From: Psococerastis gibbosa
Taxonomy: Eukaryota; Arthropoda; Insecta; Psocodea; Psocidae
Reading direction: 5' to 3'
DNA: 64,000 nt
NCBI GenBank assembly: GCA_963971405.1
Contig: OZ020490.1
Span: 24,701,464 to 24,765,463, forward strand
A model generated the notes under the pieces. That model searched no databases and was not told where the DNA came from. It saw only the letters and a list, made by a program, of their open reading frames with translations. Shown piece by piece: positions 9,168 to 19,203 of the stretch. The first letter of the stretch is position 1, and every line of letters begins with the position of its first letter. The translations under genes were made by a program, and so were the position numbers.

Positions 9168-10879
9168 TGTTGGGACTGCTCCGTTAGACGCGCTACTTGT
9201 TCTTGAAGGTCCTTAATGGCAGCCAAAATAGAAGTAAGGTCGGGAGAGGAGCCTTGAGTTGGCGCTTGCACTGGCACTGCTGGCAGAGGTTTGCTGGCCG
9301 TCGACCGAGAAAAACCGCCGCGTCGATGAGTACAGAACTCCGCTGTGACGCCTGGTTTGCCACATACATAACAGAACAAACGTCGTGGCTTGCTGCAAGA
9401 AGCGTGTCTGTGGCCAAACCCTTCGCAGTTATAGCATTGTATAGCCGATATCTCCATATCAGCCTCTTCTACCGGCTCATCATGATGTAAGCTAGCAACG
9501 AATGCAGTCTGCGAAGTAGAGTTGGTGCCTACCGAAAACGCATCTTCTCTTGCTAAAGCAGCTTCGATACGGGAGCAGGCGGCCTCCAAATCCCCCAATG
9601 TCGCCACTCCAGGAAAGGATAGCAGAGACGTCTGATACCGAGGTTGGAGATGCCCGTGAACTATCTCGCGTAATCGATCATCTGGGAAAGGCACTGACAG
9701 ACTCTCGTTTATCTTACGCACAGCCGAAATAAAATCCTGGGGTCTCTCTCGAGGTTGCTGTCGCCTGTCAAACAGTTGCTGCATGAGTTCCGCATCCCTG
9801 AGATGTGGTGTGTAGGCAGCTAACAACGAAGCTTTGCAGTCCGCCCAGTTATTCCACTGGTAGCGATGCTGCTCAAAATAACGATCCGCTGGTGCCTCCA
9901 TGAGATCACCTACTATCCCCAACAGATCTGAGACACTGACATTGTACAGAGGAGCCAACCTCTCAAGACGAAACAAAAATTCCTCAATATCTCCTTGTCC
10001 ACTGAATAGGAGCTTCCTCGAATGACACTCCTGAACAAACCGAGCGTTATTGGAAGATCCCTGTGGGAGTTTGTGCTGTAAGGCTAGCAGACTACCCATT
10101 GTCACTAGAAGCTGGTCTAGAACAGGATTAGCTGGAAGTGATCCAGAGGGTATGCCCCCCTGTTGACCAGCAGCTGGCTGCTGGTGAGTACTTCCGAAAG
10201 GAAAAACCCCCGTAGCAGGAGCACTGGTGCTCGCCGCCTTTGGTACGTTCAAGGTACCATTGGCACCCTGACCTTGTTGAAATACTGGGAAAAACTGACT
10301 TGGAGCTGTCTGCGCCAGGCCGTGAACCGCACTGAAGCCGCCCGCGTGAGGTGCTCCAAAGGTGTTAATAGTGTCTTTTGCCGGCGTACCGTGAGTGTTA
10401 CTACCAATGGCCGAAGATTGCCCCGGTGCCTGCTGAGTGCCTAGTGGAGGAGCGTTGGGCTGGAAATTGAACACGGGCGAACGGAGGGCAAACTTAGCCA
10501 AAGATGGAAAGGAACCACTACGACCTCTTTGACCCATTTGTGTATGTCCCCCTAATGATAAGGTGGTTTTACCTGTATTCACTATGTTAGGAGTCTGGTT
10601 GCCGCTTAGATCGTCTGCTTCTGAATCCACCCCTGATTCATCTCCCGGGATACCGGATGTGGACGAAGCAGTAGTCAGATGTGACATGCCAGGAATTACT
10701 TGCAATAGCTCTGGAGATGAAGTGAGGGTATCTCTGATACTTCTGCGTAAGTCTTTGGTCGGTAAGGTCACATCCAAAAGAGATTGATTGCTATGCACAT
10801 TAATTTGATTGGCCAGGTCAATCAGAATATGTTGCCTTTTCTTTCGCAAAAATGCGGATACCGATGGCATGTCGAACAA
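9152..10879 (-). CDS. Ty3/Gypsy gag-like protein (575 codons)
   Basis: An uninterrupted ORF starting MFDMPSVSAF. A long Gln/Gly/Pro/Ser/Thr-rich region covers about residues 80-260. A capsid-like retrotransposon gag segment (around FSGQGDIEEFLFRLERL to RYQTSLLSFPGVATLGDLE) follows, then Cys-His knuckles near residues 480-515. The first, CYNCEGFGHRHASC, is a perfect C-x2-C-x4-H-x4-C. In the second, CYVCGKPGVTAEFC, the histidine is replaced by valine. The last residues are rich in Gln and end three codons after the slippery heptamer. It packages element RNA in the family. The frame is open although pol is dead, so the copy is not very old. Confidence 0.88.
   Translation of the reverse strand: MFDMPSVSAFLRKKRQHILIDLANQINVHSNQSLLDVTLPTKDLRRSIRDTLTSSPELLQVIPGMSHLTTASSTSGIPGDESGVDSEADDLSGNQTPNIVNTGKTTLSLGGHTQMGQRGRSGSFPSLAKFALRSPVFNFQPNAPPLGTQQAPGQSSAIGSNTHGTPAKDTINTFGAPHAGGFSAVHGLAQTAPSQFFPVFQQGQGANGTLNVPKAASTSAPATGVFPFGSTHQQPAAGQQGGIPSGSLPANPVLDQLLVTMGSLLALQHKLPQGSSNNARFVQECHSRKLLFSGQGDIEEFLFRLERLAPLYNVSVSDLLGIVGDLMEAPADRYFEQHRYQWNNWADCKASLLAAYTPHLRDAELMQQLFDRRQQPRERPQDFISAVRKINESLSVPFPDDRLREIVHGHLQPRYQTSLLSFPGVATLGDLEAACSRIEAALAREDAFSVGTNSTSQTAFVASLHHDEPVEEADMEISAIQCYNCEGFGHRHASCSKPRRLFCYVCGKPGVTAEFCTHRRGGFSRSTASKPLPAVPVQAPTQGSSPDLTSILAAIKDLQEQVARLTEQSQQGNGK
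9161..9167 (-). promoter_or_regulatory. -1 ribosomal frameshift heptamer between gag and pol
   Basis: On the minus strand the heptamer G GGA AAC lies at 9167-9161 in the gag frame, nine bases before the start of the gag stop codon (9154-9152). Shifting back one base gives GGG AAA and enters the pol frame, which is open from there to the stop at 8927. GGGAAAC is a known -1 slippery sequence in retroviruses (XXXYYYZ rule). A downstream pseudoknot was not modelled. Confidence 0.8.
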
Positions 10880-11670
10880 GTAATATATAACTCGATCAAA
10901 ATATATATAAATATTAAATATAGGGCCTAGGTAAAAGGAAATTATTCTTATTATTATTATTTTTCTTTTTGAAAATATTTTATTCTATAATATTACCCAA
11001 TGTTGACAATAATGTTCGCAGTCAAAGAGTAGGCCCATATATTATAGTATTCTGTGAGTAGGCCGATGAGAATTTAGCAGAGGTCAATTCAAGAGACAAG
11101 TCCAAGAACGTAAAATAAATACTTAATGAGACAGGCTGGGACACGGAAAATGTGGACCGAAAGCTGGAGGCAGGGTAAGGTAAATGCTGCTGCAGAAGAA
11201 GAAAACAAAAAAAACGTAGAATATGGTTAGTAACCTAGGCTAAGCTCATTAGACACAGAAACTGTCATTGAGCATTTAGCCCAGAATAAAACTAATTAAA
11301 GTTATTTACCACGTAAATTATTTAGAAGTTTTTGCAACAACAAAAAAATTGCTTTATATTTAATTGACAATACTTTCCTTTCTATACAATACTGAAGGAC
11401 AGGGAAAACTCAATTTACAATAACCTTTAAAAAAATTTAAAAGGCAATGTTATTTTCAATGAAGCTTAACAAAATACAGGCCAACAAAACTATGACCTCA
11501 ACCACTATGCATGTACAATATTGAAAAATTCTAAATAACCAATTAACTTAGATCCTATCAAGCGCGAAAATAACCTGAATAAGGAAAGATTAGCCAAGAA
11601 GCGACTTCTGGGAGTTTGCTACTCAAAACAATTTTTTTTTTTTTCTATAATTTAAACAATGCAGAACACA
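10880..11670 (-). other. Probable 5' leader of the Gypsy element
   Basis: Lies between the primer-binding site and gag on the minus strand. No ORF of note. A GAAGAAGAAAAC tract near 11197 resembles LINE tails elsewhere in the window and may mark a small insertion. Confidence 0.4.
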
Positions 11671-11680
11671 ATAGCGCCAC
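11671..11680 (-). promoter_or_regulatory. Candidate primer-binding site of the Gypsy element
   Basis: Minus-strand TGGCGCTAT begins two bases after the LTR end. TGGCGC is the start of primer sites used by several insect Gypsy elements (tRNA-Ser or tRNA-Lys complementary); the match after six bases is not established. Confidence 0.5.
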
Positions 11681-11681
11681 T

Positions 11682-12145
11682 TGTAACGGTTAAATTTTTG
11701 ATCGGTTGGAAAATAAAGACTAGCTCGGTCTCAGGGGTGTTCCGACAAAGTTTATTGTTCAATTACAGTTGACTTAAAATTAGACAGGGTCTGCTTGCTC
11801 GAAATAAACATTACATTACATACTAGATATTTCCTTTTGTATTGACAAAACTCCTTTTCATAAAAGGAAATATAGTACCCAAATTAACTCTTAAAGTAAC
11901 TAAATGAAAAATATTCACTAACGCAACGGTGAATGTTACTTACGAACTTCAAGGGCGTAAGAAAAAATATACCGAATAACTTTTTATATTTTAAATACTT
12001 AAACTTGTCGCACATATCATTAAATAAATCTTAATTGAGAAATACATTAGCCTTTTTTCTCGCATTTATAAAAGGGCGCCAACAGAAATTACAGATCAAG
12101 GGTAAGGTCCTGTTCCTTTAGTTAATCAACCTGATAGGTGCGACA
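11682..12145 (-). mobile_element. Candidate 5' LTR of the Gypsy element
   Basis: Minus strand starts TGTCGCACC and ends CCGTTACA (TG...CA). Inside, CTTTTATAAATGCG is a TATA-like box and GAACAATAAAC (about 11747-11757) a polyadenylation signal, in the order expected for U3-R-U5. No second LTR copy is present because the 3' half of the element is gone, so the assignment rests on structure and on the adjacent primer site. Confidence 0.6.
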
Positions 12146-12680
12146 AAATGCAACATTTAGAAAAAATGTGAGCAAATCTCCCGAAGTACTATTTAGAAAA
12201 TAATTTAAAGACACTTACATAAGCAGTTGTACCTTACATGTGTGAATGGGCAGTAGTTATTATGAAAGATGCAAAAGTCCAGCCTCGAAATTCTCGGTCC
12301 TTTTTCCGTGTCCCATTGCCTTAGAGTTTAAGCCATCATTGCGCTAGCTCGGTGCCTCAGTATAGATTGAATACAACCATGACAGTTTTCCCCATGATGG
12401 AAATTGCGATAATTATGTATGTATGTATGTATTACGTTAAAGTTTATTCAAAAAAGTTGATAGGCCCTATATTTCCAAAATAAAATTCAAAATTATTAAC
12501 AAAATAATATTCTTCTTATTGGATGTCCTCTGTAGGCTACACTCACAAGTCAACGTCTTGTTTCTACGTGCCACTAGCTACCTTGCAATAATGAGCCTTA
12601 TGTACTTTCGCGGTTAATTTCAAACTAAAGTATGTTATATATTATTGCATTAAAAATTTAGGTCTCCAACTGCAGGTCGC
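12146..12680. other. No gene recognised
   Basis: AT-rich spacer between two retroelements with a short (GTAT)n at about 12416-12432. Nothing coding is seen. Confidence 0.5.
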
Positions 12681-12689
12681 TTCACATTG

Positions 12690-14874
12690 CATTTTCTCTA
12701 TAAGTGTAACCATGTTACAACTGGAGCAAGCATTTCGACTTGGTCAGAATAGGCTGCCACAGTCATATAGAATTAATACTGAAGAGACATTTATAATTAA
12801 AGGTATTGGAGGTGTTATTAAGGTTTTAGGCTCTGTCGTTTTTCCCTGGTATATAAAAAAGTATTGACCCCCACTTTTGCATAAATTTTATGTTTTACCC
12901 TCCCATTGTAAAATTGGTGTTGATGGTATAGTAGGTAATGATTTTTTTAAGAAAATATCGTAGTCTACTAGCCTAGCATTTCATTTTGTGATAACAGGCT
13001 AACGCTGAAATTGCGAAACCGTGATGTTTGGGTACCGTTAGTGAACGGTGTTATTGCAGAAACACACACGGTAAAGCCGAATTGTGCAAAGCTCTGCAAA
13101 GTGCGTTATCCTCTACCTTGTAAAGATTGCATTTACGTGCCTACTGGGGAAGTGAAACCTGGCGTTTTCACGTTTGATTGTATAACAAAGCCCAATAACG
13201 GCTTCATGTACTGTTATGTGGCAAATACAACAAATGCAAAGCAAACGTTTCGTGCCTCGCAGTTAAAAGTTCAATCAATAAATTCTAAGTTGACACAATC
13301 ATGTCACGTGGAGGCACAAACAGCACGGAATCAGACTCATACAAGTCGCGTAAACAGGCTTGATGCAGAACTACAATTAGGTCACTTATCAGGCGATTCT
13401 AAGAAAAGAATAACACAGTTGTGTCATAAATACGCCAATATATTCCATTTAGAGGGAGACATATTGACCACCACTAATCTTTGTAAACCTAAGCTGTACG
13501 TAAAAGAAGGAGCTGCGCCTATTTTCTGTAGGCCATACCGCACTCCGCACTGTCATAAAAGTGAAGTGAAAAGACAGATTCAAGATATGGTTGACCAAAA
13601 TATTGCTCAACCAAGCATAAGTTCTTATAATTCGCCATTTTTGTTACTTAAAAAGAAAGATGGCTCTTTTCGAAATATTATTGATTTCCGTAAAGTAAAT
13701 GAGTCCTTAGCGAACGATAGGTTTCCCCTCCCCAACATTGTTCATATTTTGGATAGACTAGGGAAAGCCCGAATCTTCTCTTGCCTTGATTTAAAAAATG
13801 GCCACTCTCAATGTGAGTTACGTGAGGAAAGCCGGCATATTAATAATAATAATTACTGCTTTTAGTACTGATGAAGGCCACTGGGAGTTGACTCGTCTTC
13901 CTCGGGGGTTGAAAACCTCACCCTCCATCTTTTCTCGACTTATGTCACTAGCAATAGCTGGGATGGAGGGGTGTATTATTACTTAGATGATATAATATGC
14001 TTTGGGGAAGATGAAGAAGCTCATAATGCTGTTTTGGAAAAACTATTTGAGCGATTACGTAAGGTGAGATTGTCCCTTAATCCTAAGAAATGCACATTTC
14101 AAAAGGATAAACTAGAGTTTTTGGGCCATGAGATAAGTAAGGATGGACTCAGACCATCTTTGGCCAAAATACAAGTGGTTTTGAACATATATATTATGTT
14201 GTTCTGTGGTTTTGAACTACCCTAAACCGAAAAATGCTGATGAAGTATTACGATTTGTGTCATTTTGTAATTATTATAGGCCTAGACGATTTGTACATAA
14301 TTTTTCAAAAATTGTTAGACCCTTAAATGATTTGTTAAAAAAGAATGTGGCGTTTGTATGGAATGCACAGTGTCAGAGTTCATATGAACAACTAAAACCC
14401 GCTCTTACCTCTGAGCCAGTTTTGGAATTTCCAGATTTTACAAAGCCCTTTATTTTACAGACTGATTTTAGTGGTGTTTCGTTAGGCGCCATTTTAATGA
14501 GTAATACCTAATGGTCACGCAGTTGCTTATGCTAGCAGAGGGTTGAAACCTGCGGAGTCTCGTTACCCCACCATACATGGAGAATTGTTATGTATAGTAT
14601 GGGCCACAAAATTTTTCCGGCTGGAAATCGTTTTATAGTTAGATGTGATCATCAGCCCTTGAAATATTTATTTTCGTTTCCTACGGATTCTAGTCGGTTG
14701 ACTAAATACCGTCTTGCGTTACAAGAATACGATTTTACTGTCGAATATGTTAAAGGTTCAAAAAATGCAGCGGCAGATGCACTTAGCCGTATTAAGCATG
14801 ATACTATAGGGTCAATTTCCTCTGAGAGTTTAAAAAATTCGTGGGTTGGTGCCACAGAACAACATAATATATAA
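12690..14874 (+). pseudogene. Decayed Ty3/Gypsy element: protease-RT-RNase H
   Basis: Four successive frames carry family motifs in order. The protease tail KIGVDGIVGNDFF is near 12910-12950. The region before RT and the RT fingers (SSYNSPFLLLKKKDGSFRN, IIDFRKVN) are in 13011-13865. LTRLPRGLKTSPSIFSRLM follows in 13860-13960, then YYLDDIICF with the catalytic Asp pair at about 13978-14000. FLGHEISKDGL and the connection NYPKPKNADEV come next. RNase H motifs are LQTDFSGVSLGAIL (14455-14500), GELL and CDHQPLKYL (14580-14670) and AAADALSR (14770). Frames change near 13860, 13970, 14200 and 14510. A (TAA)n expansion at 13841-13854 accounts for one break. No integrase, gag or LTR was found. It is clearly inactive. 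Confidence 0.85.
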
Positions 14875-16104
14875 GAACGTTAACTCAATGGTAATATTTT
14901 GTTAGGGAAAGACTGCCAACTGCCAAAAAAAAAAATAATAGTAATGTTGGCCCTCCCGCGTCAGAATCATTCGCTCCTTTTTTCAAATTTTGTGTGGCCG
15001 GGGCCCCGGCCGGCCCGGCTCGCGCTCCCTTCCTATTTAATATTATATTGACCTATTTTGTATTATATAATTGATTTTTAATGACTACTCTGGTATGTAC
15101 TCTGACAACGTTGTTAGTATTCACCTTATTTTAAACAAACTATTTTTTTTTTCATAGTTCCACACTAAGCCGTACCTAACATATTAAATACAAAATTAAG
15201 AAATACTCAATGACCAACACACATTATACTTATTAAGAAATATACATTTCTTTTTATTACTAAATTGAACTCAGTCCATACAAAATCCATCTACAAATTA
15301 TTTGTGATAACGTGAATAGCCCGAAATGTAATGTATCAACACGTCGAAATAGATTGTTATGTGGAAATAGGAATACATTCTCGTCCTTGCTCTTCTTCTG
15401 GAAAGTCGAGACTGACATCTTGAGCAGGTTCCACCTATACTCACCATCGGTTGCGAGCCTTCCCTTGCTCGGTGATGAGCCATTCGCCGCCAATAAACCG
15501 AATCCTTCAGGCTTTTGCATAGCGAACAATGTCTTCTTCTTCCAGCATCACGTCTATCTTTCTCCTCCTTATCAAGGCGGCATGCATGTTCATCCCGAAC
15601 TAGATTCTCTTAATAAATCGCTGACATGACATCTCCTGAAAGTTCAAATGATATGATAAGCCAAACTACCCGCACAAATATGAAGAAGAAAAAGTAACGA
15701 TGCTTCTCCTTTCTCCGATCACATGGTGTGTAGAGACCTGTGCATCTTAATACCTTGCCACTTCATATACTGTAGGTACCGTAATTGATCATTTATATAT
15801 TAATTTCCATTATAGGTTACTAATTGATCGGAACATGAGTAGGCAGCCATGGTACAATTACTGACCATGGAAATTTGACATTACCTACACTAATTAATAA
15901 AATTGAAAGCATATTTGGGTAAACTCGCACCAGTCCGTTACACAAGGATATTTCCACAAATCTAACAACATAGATAGTGTCACTTTTCCTGTTTCTGGAA
16001 CCGTAAAAGCAGCATGTAAATCTGTCGAATAGGTACTCGAAATGCCAATGCTTTCGTTATAATAGCGTAGGTCTACACATAGGAAAGGAAAAATAGCAGA
16101 TTAG
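14875..16104. other. No gene recognised; GC-rich hairpin inside
   Basis: AT-rich except for a GGCCGGGGCCCCGGCCGGCC palindrome near 14996-15017, similar in composition to the GC core of MITE B1. A diverged SINE-G-like scrap lies near 15690-15760. ORFs on both strands at 15260-15629 overlap each other and show no family motif. Confidence 0.5.
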
Positions 16105-16108
16105 TTAA

Positions 16109-16406
16109 AGAGCCCATAGGAAATTGTCAGCCCGAAATTTAAAACTTTTTATTTAATTAACTAAGCAAGTTATTAAAGATTTGGCTCATTTCAGTTGTAG
16201 AAGTCTACTTTATGCATCATATAATAAGGTTATTTTTTACAAAATATTATCATGTCGATGAAAAAGCTACAATTTAAAATATTAGAAATACTATATCTTA
16301 TCATAGGATGCATGAAGTAGTCTTTTACAACTTTAATGAGACAAATGTTAAATAACATGATTCGTTAATTATTTCGGGCTGCCAATTTCCTACGGGCTGT
16401 ACACCC
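16109..16406. mobile_element. TTAA-flanked foldback MITE, copy T1
   Basis: TTAA is at 16105-16108 and 16407-16410. The right arm GGGCTGTACACCC matches the ends of the larger copy at 36347-36729, and inner blocks TTGTAGAAG and TGCATCATATAATAAGG are shared. The TTAA target site is that of piggyBac-type or Kolobok-type elements. No transposase. Confidence 0.75.
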
Positions 16407-16499
16407 TTAATATACTATCGTCACCCCTATCTGAGATTGCTAGAAAATACTTACTTTGCACTATGGAGTTCAACTTGTCAGCACCGACGACTGCCATTT

Positions 16500-16865
16500 T
16501 CTTACTTCTTACTACTGGGTTCCAGCTTCAGGTGATGCCGATGGCCAGATGATTCATTCACCAGTGCCCAAAGATTCTTCCGTCCCAGAATTTTTTCTAT
16601 TCCTCCTCCTCCCAATGCCGTCACGAGTAAGTCCTTCTCCCAGCTTGGAATGGACCATTGCAGGAGAATATGCTCAAGAGTTTCTTCATCCATTCCACAG
16701 GCTCGACACAGTGCTGAATCCACCAGGTTGAAACAGTGGAGATATTGGTTTGTGGCTCGAGCTGCGAAGGAGGCAACCTCGCGAGGGATTCCCTTGAAGT
16801 TCGCCGAGTCACCAGGCTAGGGCTGAAGTAGGTGTAGCGATCTTCCAACCCTACTTCCTGCACAG
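16500..16865 (-). pseudogene. LINE ORF2 C-terminal fragment with Cys-His knuckle
   Basis: Minus strand reads VDSALCRACGMDEETLEHIL, a C-x2-C-x9-H knuckle as found after RT in CR1/Jockey/R1-type LINEs; the fourth position is Trp instead of the usual Cys. A preceding frame (NQYLHCFNL) is shifted. It ends at a stop near 16502. No RT domain is nearby. Confidence 0.6.
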
Positions 16866-16987
16866 CGGTTGATTCATTCCATTTTCAACTCCTGCACTTC
16901 GGATTTTACGGTCACAACTGGAACGACAGGCTCCTGTACAAATCCTGGCCGCTAGGAGGTAGCTGGAGTGACAATGACGATGGAGGG

Positions 16988-17544
16988 CAGTGGCGTAGCC
17001 CCCCCCCCCCCAAAAAAATGAACAAAACCGCTTCTTTAAGATATTTCGGTAAAAAATTCTCCAGAGAGAGTCCCCCTTTTTCCAGTTTTAATGATAAATT
17101 TATGGTCTGCAAGTTCAAAACTGTTATGCTGACAAACTATTTCAGGCCTATCTTATAAAAAACATTCACTGAGATAGCCCCCGGGCCCCTCTTATTACCT
17201 GTAATATTCTCAACATGTAAAATATAAACATAAATGCTTTGAAAGTGTGTAAATTCCACTATTTCGAGCTTATTCTTTTTCAAAATAATTCTCCCGGGGG
17301 AGACCCCCGGGCCCCCCGTTCTCTAGGGTATAATATGTGAAAACCTCACTAATTTGGGCCCATTTATCTTTTTTTTCTCTGGGGGATGAGTCTTGGGGTC
17401 GTAATGCCCCCCCCCCCCCCGAAATTTTGGTTATTTACGCCAATGCACCCCATTCGAAAACCTATCGGAAGCAGGCAAACTTTATGCATTGATGTTGCAC
17501 GAAAACTAGACCCCCACCCGAAATAAATTCTGGCTACGCCACTG
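16988..17544. mobile_element. hAT-like non-autonomous element with poly-C tracts
   Basis: The ends CAGTGGCGTAGCC and GGCTACGCCACTG are perfect inverted repeats. They are flanked by 8-bp duplications ATGGAGGG (16980-16987) and GTGGAGGG (17545-17552), one mismatch. Several C-runs and CCCGGGCCCC blocks lie inside, with no transposase ORF. It inserted 28 bases beyond the SGNH stop codon, in what would be that gene's 3' UTR. Confidence 0.85.
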
Positions 17545-17571
17545 GTGGAGGGACTGCCTGAAACGTGGGCA

Positions 17572-18156
17572 TTACGTTGGACGGATGAATTTCGCATAGC
17601 CTACCGCTTTCCTAAGAAAAGCGGAAAACACAATCTTTCCATCATCATTCAAATGCAACTTATCACGATTATTAAAGAGCTCTTTCTTAATCTGATAGGT
17701 TCCATTTGATGAGATCATGAAGGGAATATACGTCCGAGAATATAGAACATTGTTTCCGTAGCGCCTACAGAGTTGACAAAGTAAAACATTACTCGTGCGT
17801 ATTTTCTCTCGCAATTCTTCGTCGAATCTTGGCAAAATCGAGGACACTACAATGGAACAGCGCTCAATAACATGGAGCCGGTCCAGCAATTTCCGCATAT
17901 CGGCCACAAACTCCTCGGGCGTTTGACGGGTATTGATGTTCCGGGCTCCAATGTTATTGGTCCCAAAGTGCACAATAACGATCACATACTTTAAACTCGA
18001 TTCTACCACCATCCGACAAATTTTCATGGTTGTCAATCGATTGAGCTTTGCGCCACTCCAGGGCACTACTTCAGCGACTCGTCCGTCCAATTTAACCCCA
18101 CGGACCATAGAGTCCCCCACAACGATTATTCTAGGCTTACACTTCCTCGCCATTGT
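17572..18156 (-). CDS. SGNH/GDSL-type hydrolase domain, last exon of THAP-SGNH gene
   Basis: The 193-codon minus-strand frame begins MARKCKPRIIVVGDSMVRG. SGNH blocks are present: GDS at residues 13-15 (catalytic Ser15), FGTNN at 63-67 (block III, with Asn at the oxyanion position) and D164-K-L-H167 (block V Asp/His). A clean acceptor TTCTGTTTCAG lies directly before 18156, so translation probably enters from the THAP exon in phase 0; the internal ATG at 18153 is an alternative start. The family hydrolyses esters or acetyl groups; substrate unknown. Similar domains occur in ORF1 of CR1-type LINEs, the main alternative. No stops or frameshifts interrupt it. Confidence 0.78.
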   Translation of the reverse strand, partial: TMARKCKPRIIVVGDSMVRGVKLDGRVAEVVPWSGAKLNRLTTMKICRMVVESSLKYVIVIVHFGTNNIGARNINTRQTPEEFVADMRKLLDRLHVIERCSIVVSSILPRFDEELREKIRTSNVLLCQLCRRYGNNVLYSRTYIPFMISSNGTYQIKKELFNNRDKLHLNDDGKIVFSAFLRKAVGYAKFIRPT

Positions 18157-18322
18157 CTGAAACAGAATGGAAATGCGCTCATTATGATCTTTTTAAACAT
18201 GTCAGTGTGTTTTAATTTTATAACATGTTAAGCCAAAAGAAACCTTAAATGACCTATCTTATTACTTTAAATGGCTGATAAACATAGTAGTTTCCTTACT
18301 AACTATTATGTAAAACTTGCCG

Positions 18323-18934
18323 TCATTCATTGTTAAAAATAACACAAACGCCAAATAAACACATTGACACATGATAGCCTACCACTAAAGTTGGTAGTTT
18401 TTTTTTTTTTTTTTTTTCCCCGCGGATGAGGAGAATCTGATTATAGGGGGGGGGGGACTGTTTCCGGAGAATACAGGGAGAAACAGAACTATTGGGAAGG
18501 GTATTGGGGCATGATGTGCGAGTAGGCTCTGGGGTTGTACATAAGAATTCATGGGAAAGAAAAACAGGTGAATTATTTGCTTCACGGCTGCAACTAGCAG
18601 GTGGACTTGGATAGGTACGGGAAGACTCATCTGACCCGACTATGAGAATCCTCACAGGCAAGTTAATTCGGGGAATCGAGCCACGAATCAGCCTTTTCGT
18701 AAAGTGGAGATCACGATACTGAGAGTCAGCGAAGTGTCTACCACAAATGGAGGCTCGTTTGAATTTTTCACCGTAGTTAATCGGTTTCCCTGCCAGCAGC
18801 GACCAAACCTCTTTGAGATCTTTATTAGGAGGAAACATATGCATGGATACACCGCATTTCGATTTCTGTGAACAGAATTCTACGCAACACCTAAGACTCA
18901 TCTCTACCGGTTTTAATAAAATAAATAACTGAAA
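18323..18934 (-). CDS. THAP zinc-finger exon of THAP-SGNH gene
   Basis: The minus-strand ATG at 18901 starts MSLRCCVEFCSQKSKCGVSM. C6-x3-C10 and C53-x2-H56-F with Trp33 and a final SIPRINLP (Pro77) give a complete C2CH THAP DNA-binding domain of about 82 residues. An acceptor TTTCAACTATTTCAG precedes the exon at about 18935. A donor GTGAGG at 18655 in the LP|VRI region would end the coding exon at 18656 in phase 0 and join in frame to 18156. Without splicing, the frame continues as Ser/Pro-rich sequence into a long A-tract and stops at 18323. THAP domains occur in transcription factors and in P-element-like transposases; no transposase domain is present here. Confidence 0.75.
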   Translation of the reverse strand, partial: FQLFILLKPVEMSLRCCVEFCSQKSKCGVSMHMFPPNKDLKEVWSLLAGKPINYGEKFKRASICGRHFADSQYRDLHFTKRLIRGSIPRINLPVRILIVGSDESSRTYPSPPASCSREANNSPVFLSHEFLCTTPEPTRTSCPNTLPNSSVSPCILRKQSPPPYNQILLIRGEKKKKKKLPTLVVGYHVSMCLFGVCVIFNNE

Positions 18935-19048
18935 TAGTTGAAAAAATTAAAATACTTATCTGTTGTCAATTACTGTCAATATTTTCTCACCAGTTCAAGT
19001 GCTCCAGTGTCCAGGTGGCTCCTGCACATAAAAATAGTTTAGTTAGGC

Positions 19049-19203
19049 CTCCTGATCATGGCGATTATAATAAAGGGGTTATTATAATTCCCAGATATTA
19101 AAAATGTAAACAAGAGAATTTTTAAATCATAGTGCTATTCAAAATTTGTATGTTTACAGTTTTAATCACAGGAGTAAGTTCATGGCAATCGCTATGATCA
19201 GTC
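19049..19203. mobile_element. CAG-family short foldback, copy F'1
   Basis: Matches the 169-bp element at 57878-58046 and that at 63018-63165: CCTGATCATGGCGATTATAA, then TATTAAAAATGTAAACAAGA and ATTCAAAATTTG, ending GGCAATCGCTATGATCAG. The ends are imperfect inverted repeats. Confidence 0.7.

Noticed and set aside
9193..10787. Plus-strand ORFs at 9197-9490, 9550-9732, 10163-10444, 10563-10787
   Set aside because: Antisense shadows of gag; no motif of their own.
18323..18934. P-element transposase
   Set aside because: Only the THAP finger is present; no RNase H-like catalytic or GTP-binding region follows, and the next exon encodes an SGNH domain.
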